Origin: Pseudomonas lurida
GTDB lineage: Bacteria; Pseudomonadota; Gammaproteobacteria; Pseudomonadales; Pseudomonadaceae
Assembly: GCF_002563895.1 (NCBI RefSeq)
Contig: NZ_PDJB01000001.1
Location: forward strand, 417,501-481,500
DNA length: 64,000 bases
Direction of reading: 5' to 3'
The position numbers and the translations under genes are program-made. Positions 29,386 to 38,974 of this stretch are shown here, piece after piece. Positions within the stretch are counted from its first letter, which is position 1; the number at the start of each line of letters is the position of its first letter. The notes beneath the pieces were generated by a model. That model did no database searches. It worked only from the letters and a program-made list of their open reading frames with translations, and was not told the origin of the DNA.

Positions 29386-31302
29386 TTAGATGCGGAAACG
29401 CCCGACCAGTGTTTGCAGATAAATACCCAGGCGTGCCAGTTCGGCGCTGGATGCGGCGGTCTCTTCACTGGCCGACGAGGTTTGTTCCGACACATCGCGC
29501 ACGTTCAACACACTGCGGTTGATTTCTTCGGCCACTGCACTTTGCTGCTCGGCGGCGGTGGCGATCTGCGAGTTCATCGCCTGGATAGTCGAGACCGTAC
29601 GAGTGATGCTCGCCAAGGCGCTACCGGCCCGGCGGGTCAATTCGACGCTGCTGTCGGTGAGGCCACGGCTGTTGTCCATGATGGTCGCCACCTGCTGCGT
29701 GCCGTTTTGCAGGCCGACGATCAGCTCCTCGATCTCTTCCGTGGACTTCTGCGTGCGCTGGGCCAGGCTACGCACCTCGTCGGCCACTACCGCGAAGCCA
29801 CGCCCGGCTTCACCGGCACGCGCAGCTTCAATCGCGGCGTTGAGGGCCAGCAGGTTGGTTTGCTGGGCCACGGACTTGATCACGTCGAGCACGCTGCCGA
29901 TCTTGTCGCTTTCGCGTTTCAGATCGCCCATGGCCACGGTGGAGTTACCCACTTCGGTGGCCAGGCGTTCGATCTGGGCGATGGCTTCGCCGACCACTTT
30001 GTCGCCTTCACGGGCCTGCTGGTCAGCGGCCACGGCGGCCTCGGAGGCTTCCTCGGCGTTGCGCGCAACTTCCTGCACGGTAGCGGCCATCTCGTTCATG
30101 GCGGTGGCCACCTGGTCGGTCTCGACCTTCTGGCTGTTGACCCCGGCGCTGGTCTGTTCGGTCACGGCCGACAGTTGTTCGGCGGCGCTGGCGATCTGGG
30201 TGACGCCATCGCTGATACCACCGATCAGCTCACGCAGGCCGACGGTCATGCTTTGCATGGCGCGTTGCAGTTGGCCCAGTTCGTCCTGGCGCAAGGACGT
30301 CAGGTTGTGGCTCAGGTCGCCCGAGGCCACGCGTTCGGCCACCTGGAGCGTCTGGTTCAGCGGAATGATGATCTGGCGGGTGATGGCCCAGGCGGCGACC
30401 AGGCCAAAGATCAGCGCCAGTAACGTGGCCAGCAGCAGGAAGTTCTTGGCTTGCGCGGCGTCGGTGTCGCGCACCACGGTCTGCGAGACAGTGAGTTTCT
30501 CACTGTGGCCGAGCAGGGTATCGCCCTCGGCGGTCATGTTCTTCAGGGCTGCGGCGCTGGCAACCTGAGAGTCGCGATACTGGCTGACGGCGTCGCGGTA
30601 AGCTTGCAACGACACGCTGGCTTCCTGCAGGTTGGCCTGGTACTGCGCCGGCAGTTGCCCTTGGAGTTCGGTGATTTTCTTCAGGGCATTGTCGATGGCA
30701 TCCAGGGCCGGTTGCTCGGCCTCGACTTTGCCGCTGTAGGTGTAGCCGCGTACTTGGAAGCGCGATTGCTGGATCAGTTTGCTCAGGTCGACCACGCTAT
30801 TGAACTGCGTGACGCTGTCGCCTTGCAGCAGGGACTTCTCGACTTCATTGATCTTGGCCACGGCGTTGTCGGCGGTGTCGCCAAGCTTGCTGCGCGCACC
30901 TTCACGCTTGAGCCCGGCCTGGACCATGGCGCCGAAAGCCTTTTTGTATCGACCCAAGGCCTCCTGTTGCTGCTCCACCAGGGCCTTGTCAGCGGGTTGC
31001 TCGATCAGATCGGCGGCTTTTTTCAGGCCAGTGTCCAACTGAGCGATCAGGCCGTTGACCGCGTCCGTGCCTTGTTCGCCGCGACGCATTTCGAAGTCCA
31101 GGCGTGCCAGGCGCAGGTCTTTGGTCAGCCCGTTGAGGCTGGAGATAAAGCCCAGCTTATCGCCCCGACTGATCACATCGCCCAGGCCGGTCCAGCCGGT
31201 AAAGGTGATCATTAATGTCAGCAGCAATACCAGGCCGAAGCCCACGCCGAGTTTGGTTTTGACGCTGACATTCCCCAGTTTTTCGGCTAACCAACGATAC
31301 AT
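29386..31302 (-). CDS. Methyl-accepting chemotaxis protein with HBM sensor domain (McpK/McpS-like)
   Basis: 638 residues. TM1 about 18-38, HBM sensor about 42-285 with the conserved motif [10 protein letters not shown] near residue 180, TM2 about 288-310, HAMP, and a 36-heptad type signalling domain with [24 protein letters not shown]. It ends VGRFRI with no pentapeptide. Position next to rsmE-tatCBA matches P. aeruginosa PA5072 (McpK, an alpha-ketoglutarate receptor) from memory, so an organic acid ligand is a fair guess. The signalling half is very similar to the downstream receptor, which points to duplication followed by sensor divergence. Confidence 0.92.
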   Translation of the reverse strand: MYRWLAEKLGNVSVKTKLGVGFGLVLLLTLMITFTGWTGLGDVISRGDKLGFISSLNGLTKDLRLARLDFEMRRGEQGTDAVNGLIAQLDTGLKKAADLIEQPADKALVEQQQEALGRYKKAFGAMVQAGLKREGARSKLGDTADNAVAKINEVEKSLLQGDSVTQFNSVVDLSKLIQQSRFQVRGYTYSGKVEAEQPALDAIDNALKKITELQGQLPAQYQANLQEASVSLQAYRDAVSQYRDSQVASAAALKNMTAEGDTLLGHSEKLTVSQTVVRDTDAAQAKNFLLLATLLALIFGLVAAWAITRQIIIPLNQTLQVAERVASGDLSHNLTSLRQDELGQLQRAMQSMTVGLRELIGGISDGVTQIASAAEQLSAVTEQTSAGVNSQKVETDQVATAMNEMAATVQEVARNAEEASEAAVAADQQAREGDKVVGEAIAQIERLATEVGNSTVAMGDLKRESDKIGSVLDVIKSVAQQTNLLALNAAIEAARAGEAGRGFAVVADEVRSLAQRTQKSTEEIEELIVGLQNGTQQVATIMDNSRGLTDSSVELTRRAGSALASITRTVSTIQAMNSQIATAAEQQSAVAEEINRSVLNVRDVSEQTSSASEETAASSAELARLGIYLQTLVGRFRI

Positions 31303-31371
31303 GCTGCGAACTCCCCTGGAACAAGGCTTGGACTTATTCAGGGGTTATCGGCAGGTTGGTAACATTCTGTA

Positions 31372-31630
31372 GTGGCCGGCTTGCCTGCGATGGCGGCCTG
31401 ACAGCCGACCACTCTCTTCCTGCCACCCCGCGATCCAACTGTGGGAGCGGGCTTGCCCGCGAAGGCGCCCTGACAGCCAACCACCATCTAACTCTCACCC
31501 CGCGATCCAAAAATGTGGGAGCGGGCTTGCTCGCGAAGGCGCCCTGACAGCCAACCACTATCTACCTGTCGCCCCGCGACCCAACCGTGGGCGCGGGCTT
31601 GCCCGCGAAGGCGGCCTGACAGCCAACCTG
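31372..31630. repeat. Four direct REP copies
   Basis: REP units begin at 31372, 31441, 31515 and 31587, all in the same orientation, spaced 69-74 bases apart. Each reads GTGGGAGCGGGCTTGCCCGC or a variant, then GAAGGCGCCCTGACAGCCAA; the units are joined by a partly conserved CCCCGCGA-CCAA linker. The first copy is the most diverged (GTGGCCGGCTTGCCTGC). Confidence 0.92.
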
Positions 31631-31639
31631 GAGGTTGGA

Positions 31640-31990
31640 TCAGACCGGGTACATATCCGTTATTTAGGCAACGGCTGCTATGGGTTCCGCCCTTACGGCG
31701 GGTAACTTTTGGAAAAGAGCCCGGAATGCCGGCCCAGCCAAAAGTCACCAAAAGGGCTCTTGCCCCAACACTCGGCACCTCGCCTAGGCTCGGTGTGCCC
31801 GTAATCCGACAGTGATTTGGGGGGCCGCCGCCACGCGCCCTCCATGGCGCGGGGCGGCTAAACCGGCATCCCCGCCGGTTTACCCCCCAAATCCCTGTCG
31901 AATTCCGGCCAGCGTGTTTGATGGGAAGCCTGAGATCAGGATCAAGAGCAAGAGCGGCTCGCTTCGCATCGTGGTTAGGGGGGGGTGACA
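31640..31990. repeat. Structured intergenic repeat element with three-way junction
   Basis: No plausible gene lies here, but inverted repeats are packed in order: CCGTT/AACGG (31657-31674), CCGCC/GGCGG (31687-31701), AAGAGCCC/GGGCTCTT (31715-31761), then a perfect 11-bp stem GATTTGGGGGG (31814-31824) with CCCCCCAAATC (31883-31893). Inside that stem are two more hairpins: CCGCC..CGCGCC/GGCGCG..GGCGG (31825-31857) and TAAACCGGC/GCCGGTTTA (31859-31882). I recognise the sequence type (TACATATCCGTTATTTAGG... CGGCACCTCGCCTAGGCTCGG) as one that recurs in fluorescent Pseudomonas genomes; its function is not known to me. Confidence 0.7.
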
Positions 31991-32041
31991 GCGTTGTGTA
32001 GATACCTGTGCTTAACGCCGGCTCCTGCAGGGGAGGTGGTG

Positions 32042-32749
32042 TTAGAACAGTCTCGCGAGCAGGGCGGTGACGGCGGTTTCGACGCGCAGGATGCGTGCAC
32101 CGAGCTGTACGGGCTGTAATCCGGCTTTGGCCAGCAGGTCGACTTCGTAGGGGATCCAGCCGCCTTCCGGGCCGATTGCCAGTGTCACTGGCTCCTCCAG
32201 CCCACGTGGGCACGCGGGGTAATCGCCCGGGTGGCCGACTAGGCCCAGGGTGCCTTCGGTCATGGCCGGCAGGCGGTCTTCGACGAACGGTTTGAAGCGC
32301 TTTTCGATGACGATCTCGGGCAGAACCGTGTCCCGCGCTTGTTCAAGGCCGAGGATCAGTTGCTCGCGAATCGCCTCGGGCTCCAGGAACGGGGTTTGCC
32401 AGAAGCTCTTTTCGACCCGGTAGCTGTTGACCAGTACGACCTTGGGCACACCCATGGCGGCCACAGTCTGCAGCACCCGACGCAGCATTTTCGGGCGCGG
32501 CAGGGCCAGTAGCAGCGTCAGCGGCAGCTTGGCGGGCGGGGGCTGGTCGAAACTCACCTGCAGTTCGGCTTCACGGGCTTCCAGGCGCACGAGTTGCGCA
32601 TTGCCCATCAACCCGCCGATGCGGCCGACGCGCAGGCTGTCGCCGACGGCCGCGCGGTGGACTTCCTGCATGTGCACCAGGCGCCTATCGCGCAGCACCA
32701 CGCGGTCGGCCGCGATAAAGTCGGCCTCTTCCAGCAGCAGCAGGTTCAC
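32042..32749 (-). CDS. rsmE: 16S rRNA (uracil-1498-N3)-methyltransferase RsmE
   Basis: 235 residues, RsmE family of SPOUT methyltransferases, which methylate U1498 of 16S rRNA using S-adenosylmethionine. An N-terminal PUA-like part (residues 1-65) is followed by the SPOUT domain with the SAM-binding knot [21 protein letters not shown] and [17 protein letters not shown]. Its start overlaps the tatC stop by four bases, so it is the last gene of the tat transcript. Pseudomonads may carry a second rsmE-like gene elsewhere; which one acts on U1498 cannot be settled here. Confidence 0.88.
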   Translation of the reverse strand: MNLLLLEEADFIAADRVVLRDRRLVHMQEVHRAAVGDSLRVGRIGGLMGNAQLVRLEAREAELQVSFDQPPPAKLPLTLLLALPRPKMLRRVLQTVAAMGVPKVVLVNSYRVEKSFWQTPFLEPEAIREQLILGLEQARDTVLPEIVIEKRFKPFVEDRLPAMTEGTLGLVGHPGDYPACPRGLEEPVTLAIGPEGGWIPYEVDLLAKAGLQPVQLGARILRVETAVTALLARLF

Positions 32750-33531
32750 GGCTGGGTCGCTGGCGGCTGGTCGTCGGGCTGGTCATCCGGGTGTTCGCCG
32801 CGCTTGCTGATCAAGCCGCTGAACAGGATGCCAATCTCGAACAGCATCCACATCGGCACAGCCAGCAATGTCTGGGAGAAGATGTCCGGCGGCGTGAGGA
32901 TCATGCCGACCACGAAGCAGCCGATGATCACGTACGGACGGATTTTCTTCAGGTACTTCACGTCGACCACGCCGATCCATACCAGCAGTACCACGGCCAC
33001 CGGGATCTCGAAGGCAACGCCAAAGGCGAAGAACAGCGTCATCACGAAGTCGAGGTAGCTGGTGATGTCCGTCATCATTTCCACCCCGGCCGGGGTGGCG
33101 GCGGCGAAGAACTTGAAGATCAGCGGGAACACCAGGAAGTAGGCGAACGCCATGCCGGTGTAGAACAGCAGGATGCTCGACACCAGCAACGGCACGGCGA
33201 TGCGCTTCTCATGCTTGTACAGGCCCGGTGCGATAAAGCCCCAGATCTGGTGCAGGATCACCGGGATCGCCAGGAACAGCGAGACCATCATGGTCAGCTT
33301 CAACGGCGTGAGGAAGGGCGATGACACATCGGTGGCGATCATCGTCGCACCCGCTGGCAGATACTGGCGCAGTGGCGTCGAGACGAACGTATAGATCTGC
33401 TGGGTGAAGGCAAACAACCCGGCAAAGATGATGAAGATGGCCGCTACGCAACGCAGCAGGCGGGTACGCAGCTCGGTGAGGTGCGAGACCAGTGGCATAT
33501 GCTGGTCGTTTTCCGGTTTATCAGCGCTCAT
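32746..33531 (-). CDS. tatC: Twin-arginine translocase subunit TatC
   Basis: 261 residues with six hydrophobic helices, the receptor for twin-arginine signal peptides in the inner membrane. Conserved N-terminus [20 protein letters not shown] with the essential HLxELRxR, and FxxExxF-type region near [23 protein letters not shown]. It overlaps tatB by four bases and rsmE by four. Confidence 0.97.
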   Translation of the reverse strand: MSADKPENDQHMPLVSHLTELRTRLLRCVAAIFIIFAGLFAFTQQIYTFVSTPLRQYLPAGATMIATDVSSPFLTPLKLTMMVSLFLAIPVILHQIWGFIAPGLYKHEKRIAVPLLVSSILLFYTGMAFAYFLVFPLIFKFFAAATPAGVEMMTDITSYLDFVMTLFFAFGVAFEIPVAVVLLVWIGVVDVKYLKKIRPYVIIGCFVVGMILTPPDIFSQTLLAVPMWMLFEIGILFSGLISKRGEHPDDQPDDQPPATQP

Positions 33532-33935
33532 GGGGCTCGCGGCGGCAATGTAGGGTCATGGGGCGCGGGCGACGCGGCAGGCGTCGGCGCAGGCTCGGTT
33601 GGCGCGGTTGGTGCCACGGGTGCTGCTTCAGTCGCGCCAGGCACGGTGCTGTTGTCGCCCACAGGCGCCGCCGGCTTGGCGGGCTCCTGCACGGGCGACA
33701 GGATCTTCCGTGCTTCCTGCTCCAACGACAGAATGTGTTCGTTGTGCAGTTGCCGGCGGATCTCGTCGGCACCGATTTCCCGTTCAACTTCCTGTTTGAT
33801 GGCGTTGAAACTGCGTTTCAGGCGCCCGATCCATAGGCCGGCCGTGCGCGCGGCACCGGGCAGGCGTTCCGGCCCCAGTACCAGCAGGGCCACAAGGCCG
33901 ACGAGGAGCAGTTCAGAGAAGCTGATACCAAACAT
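33528..33935 (-). CDS. tatB: Twin-arginine translocase subunit TatB
   Basis: 135 residues: one N-terminal helix ([24 protein letters not shown]) with the conserved Glu8 and the LGPERLP hinge, an amphipathic helix, and a low-complexity Pro/Ala-rich C-terminal tail from about residue 85. With TatC it forms the substrate receptor complex. Confidence 0.95.
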   Translation of the reverse strand: MFGISFSELLLVGLVALLVLGPERLPGAARTAGLWIGRLKRSFNAIKQEVEREIGADEIRRQLHNEHILSLEQEARKILSPVQEPAKPAAPVGDNSTVPGATEAAPVAPTAPTEPAPTPAASPAPHDPTLPPRAP

Positions 33936-33945
33936 TAGTCAGTGC

Positions 33946-34224
33946 TCACGAGTCTTTGCGGGTCGGCTCTTCGACTTTCTCAGCCTGTACGTCGAAGGTA
34001 CGACGCTCGGTGATCGGCTGGGTGGCCTGGGGGTGCACAGGCTGCGCCGGCGGTACCGGGTTGGCGGCAGGTTCGGCGGGCTTTTCATCGTCGTTCATGG
34101 CTTTGCGGAAGCCCTTGATCGATTCGCCCACGTCAGTGCCCAGGTTCTTGAGTTTCTTGGTGCCGAACACCAGTACCACTACCACCAGAATGACGATCCA
34201 GTGTTTCCAGTCAAAAATGCCCAT
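33946..34224 (-). CDS. tatA: Twin-arginine translocase subunit TatA
   Basis: 92 residues: single N-terminal helix ([20 protein letters not shown]), the [24 protein letters not shown] amphipathic helix, then an acidic/Pro-rich tail. TatA oligomerises to form the translocation pore. Ten bases separate it from tatB; it follows hisE by 26 bases. Confidence 0.95.
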   Translation of the reverse strand: MGIFDWKHWIVILVVVVLVFGTKKLKNLGTDVGESIKGFRKAMNDDEKPAEPAANPVPPAQPVHPQATQPITERRTFDVQAEKVEEPTRKDS

Positions 34225-34250
34225 GCTGCAAATCCTCTAGTCTTAGTTAT

Positions 34251-34583
34251 TCAGGCGGACGGGCGCGAGGCCTTCTCGGCATGCCCTGACAAGCCGAAGC
34301 GACGGTCCAGTTCATCCAGCACTGCCTGCGGATGCTGCCCCAGTTGGGCGAGCATGACCAGGCTATGGAACCATAGGTCGGCGGTTTCGTAGATGACATC
34401 GCTGCAGTCGCCGCTGATTTGCGCGTCCTTGGCGGCGATGATGGTCTCGACGGATTCTTCGCCGAGTTTTTCCAGGATCTTGTTCAAGCCCTTGTGGTAC
34501 AGGCTGGCGACATAGGAGCTGTCGGCGTCCGCGCCTTTGCGGTCTTCGAGCACCTGTGCCACGCGGTTGAGGGTATCGCTCAT
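34251..34583 (-). CDS. hisE: Phosphoribosyl-ATP pyrophosphohydrolase HisE
   Basis: 110 residues, start ATG 34583 ([17 protein letters not shown]). It cleaves phosphoribosyl-ATP to phosphoribosyl-AMP in histidine synthesis. MazG-like helical motif: [13 protein letters not shown] and [18 protein letters not shown], with the metal-binding Glu and Asp residues. In enterics HisE is fused to HisI; here they are separate genes two bases apart. The open frame extends upstream of 34583, inside hisI, but this is shadow. Confidence 0.96.
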   Translation of the reverse strand: MSDTLNRVAQVLEDRKGADADSSYVASLYHKGLNKILEKLGEESVETIIAAKDAQISGDCSDVIYETADLWFHSLVMLAQLGQHPQAVLDELDRRFGLSGHAEKASRPSA

Positions 34584-34585
34584 GT

Positions 34586-34978
34586 CTAGTGTCCTGCGGA
34601 GTAGATGGCGTGCGGGTCTTTGAGCACCGGTTCCACAACCTTCCATTCGCCATTCTCGAATACGCGATAGAAGCAGCTGTGTCGGCCGGTGTGGCAAGCG
34701 ATGTCGCCGATCTGCTCGACCTTGAGGATCACCACGTCGGCGTCGCAGTCGATGCGCATCTCGTGCAGGGTCTGCACGTGCCCGGACTCTTCGCCCTTGC
34801 GCCACAGTTTGCCACGCGAGCGTGACCAGTAGATGGCGCGCTGCTCAGTGGCGGTGAGGCTCAGGGCCTCGCGGTTCATCCAGGCCATCATCAACACGCG
34901 CCCGGTCTTGTAGTCCTGGGCAATGGCCGGCACCAGGCCGTCACTGTCCCACTTGATCTCGTCCAGCCAGTCTTTCAT
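34586..34978 (-). CDS. hisI: Phosphoribosyl-AMP cyclohydrolase HisI
   Basis: 130 residues from ATG 34978 ([17 protein letters not shown]). It opens the adenine ring of phosphoribosyl-AMP. The Mg site DCDAD and zinc cysteines in [12 protein letters not shown] are visible, with [17 protein letters not shown] in the family order. Only 41 bases separate it from ubiB, so co-transcription with the ubi genes is likely. Biosynthetic hisIE here and catabolic hut in the same window are opposite pathways and not linked. Confidence 0.96.
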   Translation of the reverse strand: MKDWLDEIKWDSDGLVPAIAQDYKTGRVLMMAWMNREALSLTATEQRAIYWSRSRGKLWRKGEESGHVQTLHEMRIDCDADVVILKVEQIGDIACHTGRHSCFYRVFENGEWKVVEPVLKDPHAIYSAGH

Positions 34979-35019
34979 GTTCGGCTCCGGCAATTTGCGA
35001 CAGTGTATAACCGGATTGG

Positions 35020-36624
35020 CTATCGACGCACGATCAGATAAACACCCACGGCGACCATGATACCGGCCGGCCAGTGGCCCAGTTGGTTCAGCGGGCCACC
35101 GATGGCCAGCATCACCCCACCGACCAGGTGAGCAGCACCCAGCAGGCGCAGGAACCAGTCGTCCTTGGGCTTTTTCCAAGGCGGCGCCGGGTCCTTGGCG
35201 TGGGGCTGGGACATGCGCTCCAACAGGTCTCGGGTCATGTTGGCCAGGTGCGGCAGTTGTTCCATCTGGCTATGCAGGTTGCCCAGCACGGTTTTCGGGC
35301 TCATCCGCTCGCGCATCCAGCGTTCCAGGAACGGCTGCGCGGTGTTCCACAGGTCGAGGTCCGGGTACAGCTGACGGCCCAGGCCTTCGATGTTGAGCAA
35401 GGTTTTTTGCAGCAATACCAACTGCGGCTGCACTTCCATGTTGAACCGCCGCGCGGTCTGGAACAGGCGCATCAGCACCTGGCCAAAGGAAATATCTTTT
35501 AACGGTTTTTCGAAGATCGGCTCGCACACGGTGCGGATCGCCGCTTCGAATTCATTGAGCTTGGTTTCCGCCGGCACCCAGCCCGAATCGATGTGCAACT
35601 GCGCCACGCGGCGGTAGTCGCGCTTGAAGAAGGCGAACAGGTTGCGCGCCAGGTAGTCCTGGTCTTCCGGCGTCAGGCTGCCGACGATGCCGCAGTCGAT
35701 CGCGATGTACTGCGGGCTCCACGGGTTGACGGTGCTGACGAAAATGTTGCCCGGGTGCATGTCGGCGTGGAAGAAACTGTCGCGAAATACCTGGGTAAAG
35801 AAGATCTCCACACCACGCTCGGCGAGCATCTTCATGTCGGTGCGCTGGTCGGCCAGGGTCGCGAGGTCGGTGACCTGCACGCCGTAGATGCGCTCCATCA
35901 CCAGTACTTTCGGACGGCACCAGTCCCAATACACTTGCGGCACGTACAGCAGTGGCGAGCCTTCGAAGTTGCGCTTGAGCTGGCTGGCATTCGCTGCTTC
36001 GCGCAGCAGGTCGAGTTCGTCGTAGATGGTTTTTTCGTAGTCGGCCACTACGTCCACCGGGTGCAGCAACCGTGCATCGGCAGAGAGTCGCTCGGCGGCG
36101 CGGGCGAGGATGAACAGCCATGCCAGGTCCTGGCCGATGATCGGCTTGAGGCCGGGGCGGATCACCTTCACCACCACTTCTTCGCCAGTCTTGAGCTGCG
36201 CCGCGTGCACCTGTGCGACCGATGCCGAGGCCAGCGGGTCGACGTCGAAGCGGCTGAATACTTCGCTGATCTTCTTGCCCAGCTGTTCTTCAATGAGCTT
36301 CATCGACTGCTGGGAGTCGAACGGTGGCACGCGATCCTGCAGCAGCATCAGCTCATCGGCGATGTCCTCGGGCAGCAGGTCGCGGCGTGTCGAGAGGATC
36401 TGCCCGAACTTGATGAAGATCGGCCCCAGGTCCTGCAGCGCGAGGCGCAGGCGCGCGCCACGGCTCAACGCCAGCTGTTTGCGCGGGAACCAGCGCCACG
36501 GCAGTACGTAACGTACCGCGAGCAGGAACCAAGGCAGGGGCAGGGCGAACAGCAGGTCATCGAGACGGTAGCGGATTACGACGCGCTGGATACGAAACAG
36601 ACGGCGGACGGCGAGCAGCTTCAT
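35020..36624 (-). CDS. ubiB: UbiB, ABC1-family atypical kinase/ATPase for ubiquinone synthesis
   Basis: 534 residues, UbiB/COQ8 family. The invariant KxGQ motif is in [18 protein letters not shown], the Ala-rich loop in [14 protein letters not shown], and VKVIRPG, the [11 protein letters not shown] catalytic loop and [10 protein letters not shown] metal motif follow. Two C-terminal helices ([27 protein letters not shown]) anchor it in the membrane. It supports the extraction or handling of ubiquinone intermediates. It overlaps ubiJ by four bases. Confidence 0.96.
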   Translation of the reverse strand: MKLLAVRRLFRIQRVVIRYRLDDLLFALPLPWFLLAVRYVLPWRWFPRKQLALSRGARLRLALQDLGPIFIKFGQILSTRRDLLPEDIADELMLLQDRVPPFDSQQSMKLIEEQLGKKISEVFSRFDVDPLASASVAQVHAAQLKTGEEVVVKVIRPGLKPIIGQDLAWLFILARAAERLSADARLLHPVDVVADYEKTIYDELDLLREAANASQLKRNFEGSPLLYVPQVYWDWCRPKVLVMERIYGVQVTDLATLADQRTDMKMLAERGVEIFFTQVFRDSFFHADMHPGNIFVSTVNPWSPQYIAIDCGIVGSLTPEDQDYLARNLFAFFKRDYRRVAQLHIDSGWVPAETKLNEFEAAIRTVCEPIFEKPLKDISFGQVLMRLFQTARRFNMEVQPQLVLLQKTLLNIEGLGRQLYPDLDLWNTAQPFLERWMRERMSPKTVLGNLHSQMEQLPHLANMTRDLLERMSQPHAKDPAPPWKKPKDDWFLRLLGAAHLVGGVMLAIGGPLNQLGHWPAGIMVAVGVYLIVRR

Positions 36625-37244
36625 GCGTTATCGCTTGGATCAAGGGAACGGCTCAGGCGCTCGAAGCGTGCCTCGAGGCGTTCCAGGTCGATTTTGGCCT
36701 TGTCGAGTTCACGAAAGCGCGCTTGCGCTTCCCGCTGCCCGACCAGGGTGCGCGATTCTTCGCTCAGGTATTCGGCGAGGTTCTGGTTGAGGCTGGCGAA
36801 CCCCTGCTGGTACCAGCGCGAGCGGCTGCGCAGGTGCCCGCTGATCAACTGGGTGGCCACCGGGCCGACCCAACGGGACAGCTCGTATTCCCAGTCCAGT
36901 TCCAGGTCTTGCAGCACGGCGGCCAGGTCCATCAGTACCGAACTGTCGCCTTCCAGTTCCACTTCGGCACTGTGCAGGATGGCAGTCTTGTTGCGGCTCA
37001 CGGCCAGGTGCAACAGGCTCGAAGCCGGCGCACGCAGGGTGCAGTCGGCTTCAGCGGCCCAGTCGCCCGCGAGCAGCAGGCCTTCATCGCTGGGCAGGAT
37101 AAACAGCTGCAAGGCGGGGCTGCGGCAGTCGACGGCAATGATCTTGCCGTTGAGGTGCGCCAGCCGCGCCAGGGCGGTGCTGTCCAGGCGCAATACACGG
37201 TTGAGGCCGTGTTCAACGCTGGCGAGAAGACCTTTGAGCAACAT
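36621..37244 (-). CDS. ubiJ: UbiJ, ubiquinone biosynthesis accessory factor (SCP2 domain)
   Basis: 207 residues, with an SCP2 sterol-carrier-like lipid-binding domain over the first ~115 residues ([21 protein letters not shown]...) and a C-terminal coiled coil (about 160-200, [22 protein letters not shown]). UbiJ with UbiK organises the soluble Ubi complex. It overlaps the ubiE stop by a base and ubiB by four, the same ubiE-J-B order as in E. coli. Confidence 0.93.
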   Translation of the reverse strand: MLLKGLLASVEHGLNRVLRLDSTALARLAHLNGKIIAVDCRSPALQLFILPSDEGLLLAGDWAAEADCTLRAPASSLLHLAVSRNKTAILHSAEVELEGDSSVLMDLAAVLQDLELDWEYELSRWVGPVATQLISGHLRSRSRWYQQGFASLNQNLAEYLSEESRTLVGQREAQARFRELDKAKIDLERLEARFERLSRSLDPSDNA

Positions 37245-38014
37245 CAGGGCTTGATGCCGCGGTGCAGGGCGACGATGCCCGAGGTCATGTTGTGGTAGGT
37301 CACGCGGTCGAAACCGGCTTCTACCATCATTGACTTCAGGGTTTCCTGGTCGGGGTGCATGCGGATCGACTCGGCCAGGTAGCGGTAGCTCTCGGCGTCA
37401 TTGGTGATCAGCTTGCCCATCAATGGCATGAACGCGAAGGAGTAAGTGTCGTAGACCTTGGACATCAGCGCGTTGGTCGGCTTGGAGAACTCCAGCACCA
37501 ACAAGCGGCCACCCGGCTTGAGGACGCGCAGCATCGAGCGGATCGCGTCTTCCTTGTGGGTCACGTTGCGCAGGCCGAAGGCGATGGTCACGCAGTCGAA
37601 GTGGTTGTCGGGAAACGGCAGCTTTTCAGCGTCGGCCTGCACGAACTCGATGTTGCCGGCCACGCCCTTGTCGAGCAGGCGGTCACGGCCGACCTTGAGC
37701 ATCGAACCGTTGATGTCCGCGAGGACCACCTGGCCGGTCGGGCCGACAAGCTTGGAGAACTTGGCTGCCAGGTCGCCCGTACCGCCGGCGATATCGAGTA
37801 CGCGGTTGCCGGTGCGAACACCCGACAGCTCGATGGTGAACCGCTTCCACAGGCGGTGCATGCCGCCCGAGAGCACGTCGTTCATCAGGTCGTACTTGGC
37901 CGCTACGGAATGGAACACCTCAGCGACTTTTTCCGCTTTCTGGCTTTCCGGGACGTTCTTGAAGCCGAAGTGAGTGGTGGGTTCGGCATCGCTGCCTTTG
38001 CGCTGATCAGTCAT
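37244..38014 (-). CDS. ubiE: UbiE, demethylmenaquinone/2-methoxy-6-polyprenyl-benzoquinol C-methyltransferase
   Basis: 256 residues from ATG 38014 ([18 protein letters not shown]). SAM-dependent class I methyltransferase: motif [47 protein letters not shown] and [13 protein letters not shown], all family markers. It adds the C-5 methyl in ubiquinone synthesis. An in-frame upstream extension to 38077 has no SD and is less likely. It is the first gene of the leftward operon. Confidence 0.97.
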   Translation of the reverse strand: MTDQRKGSDAEPTTHFGFKNVPESQKAEKVAEVFHSVAAKYDLMNDVLSGGMHRLWKRFTIELSGVRTGNRVLDIAGGTGDLAAKFSKLVGPTGQVVLADINGSMLKVGRDRLLDKGVAGNIEFVQADAEKLPFPDNHFDCVTIAFGLRNVTHKEDAIRSMLRVLKPGGRLLVLEFSKPTNALMSKVYDTYSFAFMPLMGKLITNDAESYRYLAESIRMHPDQETLKSMMVEAGFDRVTYHNMTSGIVALHRGIKP

Positions 38015-38158
38015 ATCGCTGTCACCAAAAGAGAATGCGGGACATGATAATCCCCAAGGCTTGCTTTGTCTTGGCAAGGCTGAAGGTAAGATGGGTGGTC
38101 ACCGAGACCTTTTGCCGCATCGAAGGTATTCACATCCGTATAAAGAGGAGTCATTGCA

Positions 38159-38434
38159 ATGGCCCGTATAACCGTTGAGCGTGCACATTCCCTGGGTAAA
38201 GAAGGGGCACGCGCAAAGGCCGACAAGTTGGCGCACAAACTCAAGGAGCAATATGGCCTCGAGCCGTCCTGGTCCGGCGATACCTTGAACCTCAAGCGTT
38301 CGGGGGTTAAAGGCACGGTCGTCGTCGCCGATGATTCGCTGCGCATTGATGTGGAACTGGGGCTGTTGATGTCGGCCATGAGTGGCACCATCAAGTCCGA
38401 AATCGAAAAAGCCCTGGATAAGGCATTGGCCTGA
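38159..38434 (+). CDS. Small PHA-system family protein (PF09650 type)
   Basis: 91 residues, MARITVERAHSLGKEGARAKADKLAHKLKEQYG..., matching the polyhydroxyalkanoic-acid-system protein family often found next to phaI. No catalytic motif is seen; the sequence looks like a small alpha/beta domain. AGAGGAG eight bases before ATG 38159 is a strong SD. It reads in the same direction as phaI, 105 bases ahead of it, and divergently from ubiE. Confidence 0.85.
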   Translation: MARITVERAHSLGKEGARAKADKLAHKLKEQYGLEPSWSGDTLNLKRSGVKGTVVVADDSLRIDVELGLLMSAMSGTIKSEIEKALDKALA

Positions 38435-38539
38435 TCCAAGTGTTCTTAGGGTGCCGATTCTAATTTTCCAGCCTACTTTGTGCCCAAGCCCTCAACTCCT
38501 GTGGGCCGTTCCTCCCCCCTATTCTGAGTGAGGTGCACC

Positions 38540-38962
38540 ATGGCCAAAGTTATCCTGAAGAAAAAAATCGACGCCCAGACCACGACCTTGAGCGACGTTA
38601 AATCCTACGCCCGCAAGATCTGGTTGGCAGGACTGGGTGCCTACGCCAAGGTTGGAAGCGAGGGCAGCGATTACTTCAAAGAGCTGGTTAAGACTGGTCA
38701 ACATGTTGAAAGTAAAGGCAAAAAAGTTGCAGTTGAACAACTTGAGGCCGCCAACAGTCAGATTGATCAAGTCAAGAGTAATGTCTCCTCTGTCAAAGGC
38801 CTGGTAGAAGTTCAGCTGGATAAAGTTGAAAAAGCTTTTGATACTCGTGTTGCCAGTGCCTTGAATCGAATCGGCATTGCGTCTAAACATGACGTTGAGA
38901 CACTCTCTGCTAAGCTCGAAGAGCTGACGACATTGCTAGAACGTGTCGCGCGTAAACACTAA
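38540..38962 (+). CDS. phaI: Phasin PhaI
   Basis: 140 residues, PhaI/PhaF phasin family. The conserved amphipathic phasin helix SYARKIWLAGLGAYAKVGSEGSDYFKELVK and the LEELTTLLERV leucine-zipper-like C-terminus bind the granule surface and mediate oligomerisation. Start ATG 38540; GTG 38528 in the same frame is part of the SD region. It is 12 bases before phaF. Confidence 0.96.
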   Translation: MAKVILKKKIDAQTTTLSDVKSYARKIWLAGLGAYAKVGSEGSDYFKELVKTGQHVESKGKKVAVEQLEAANSQIDQVKSNVSSVKGLVEVQLDKVEKAFDTRVASALNRIGIASKHDVETLSAKLEELTTLLERVARKH

Positions 38963-38974
38963 GGAGACATCGGG

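Noticed and set aside
31372..31630. Four regular repeats considered as a CRISPR array
   Set aside because: The units are REP palindromes found elsewhere singly, linkers are similar to each other rather than unique, and no cas genes are near.
31488..32213. 241-residue leftward frame across the REP array and structured repeat
   Set aside because: It is translated repeat sequence, overlaps the rsmE end and has no SD or conserved features.
35593..37254. 553-residue rightward frame opposite ubiB/ubiJ
   Set aside because: Antisense shadow; it spans two conserved genes and has no SD or family similarity.
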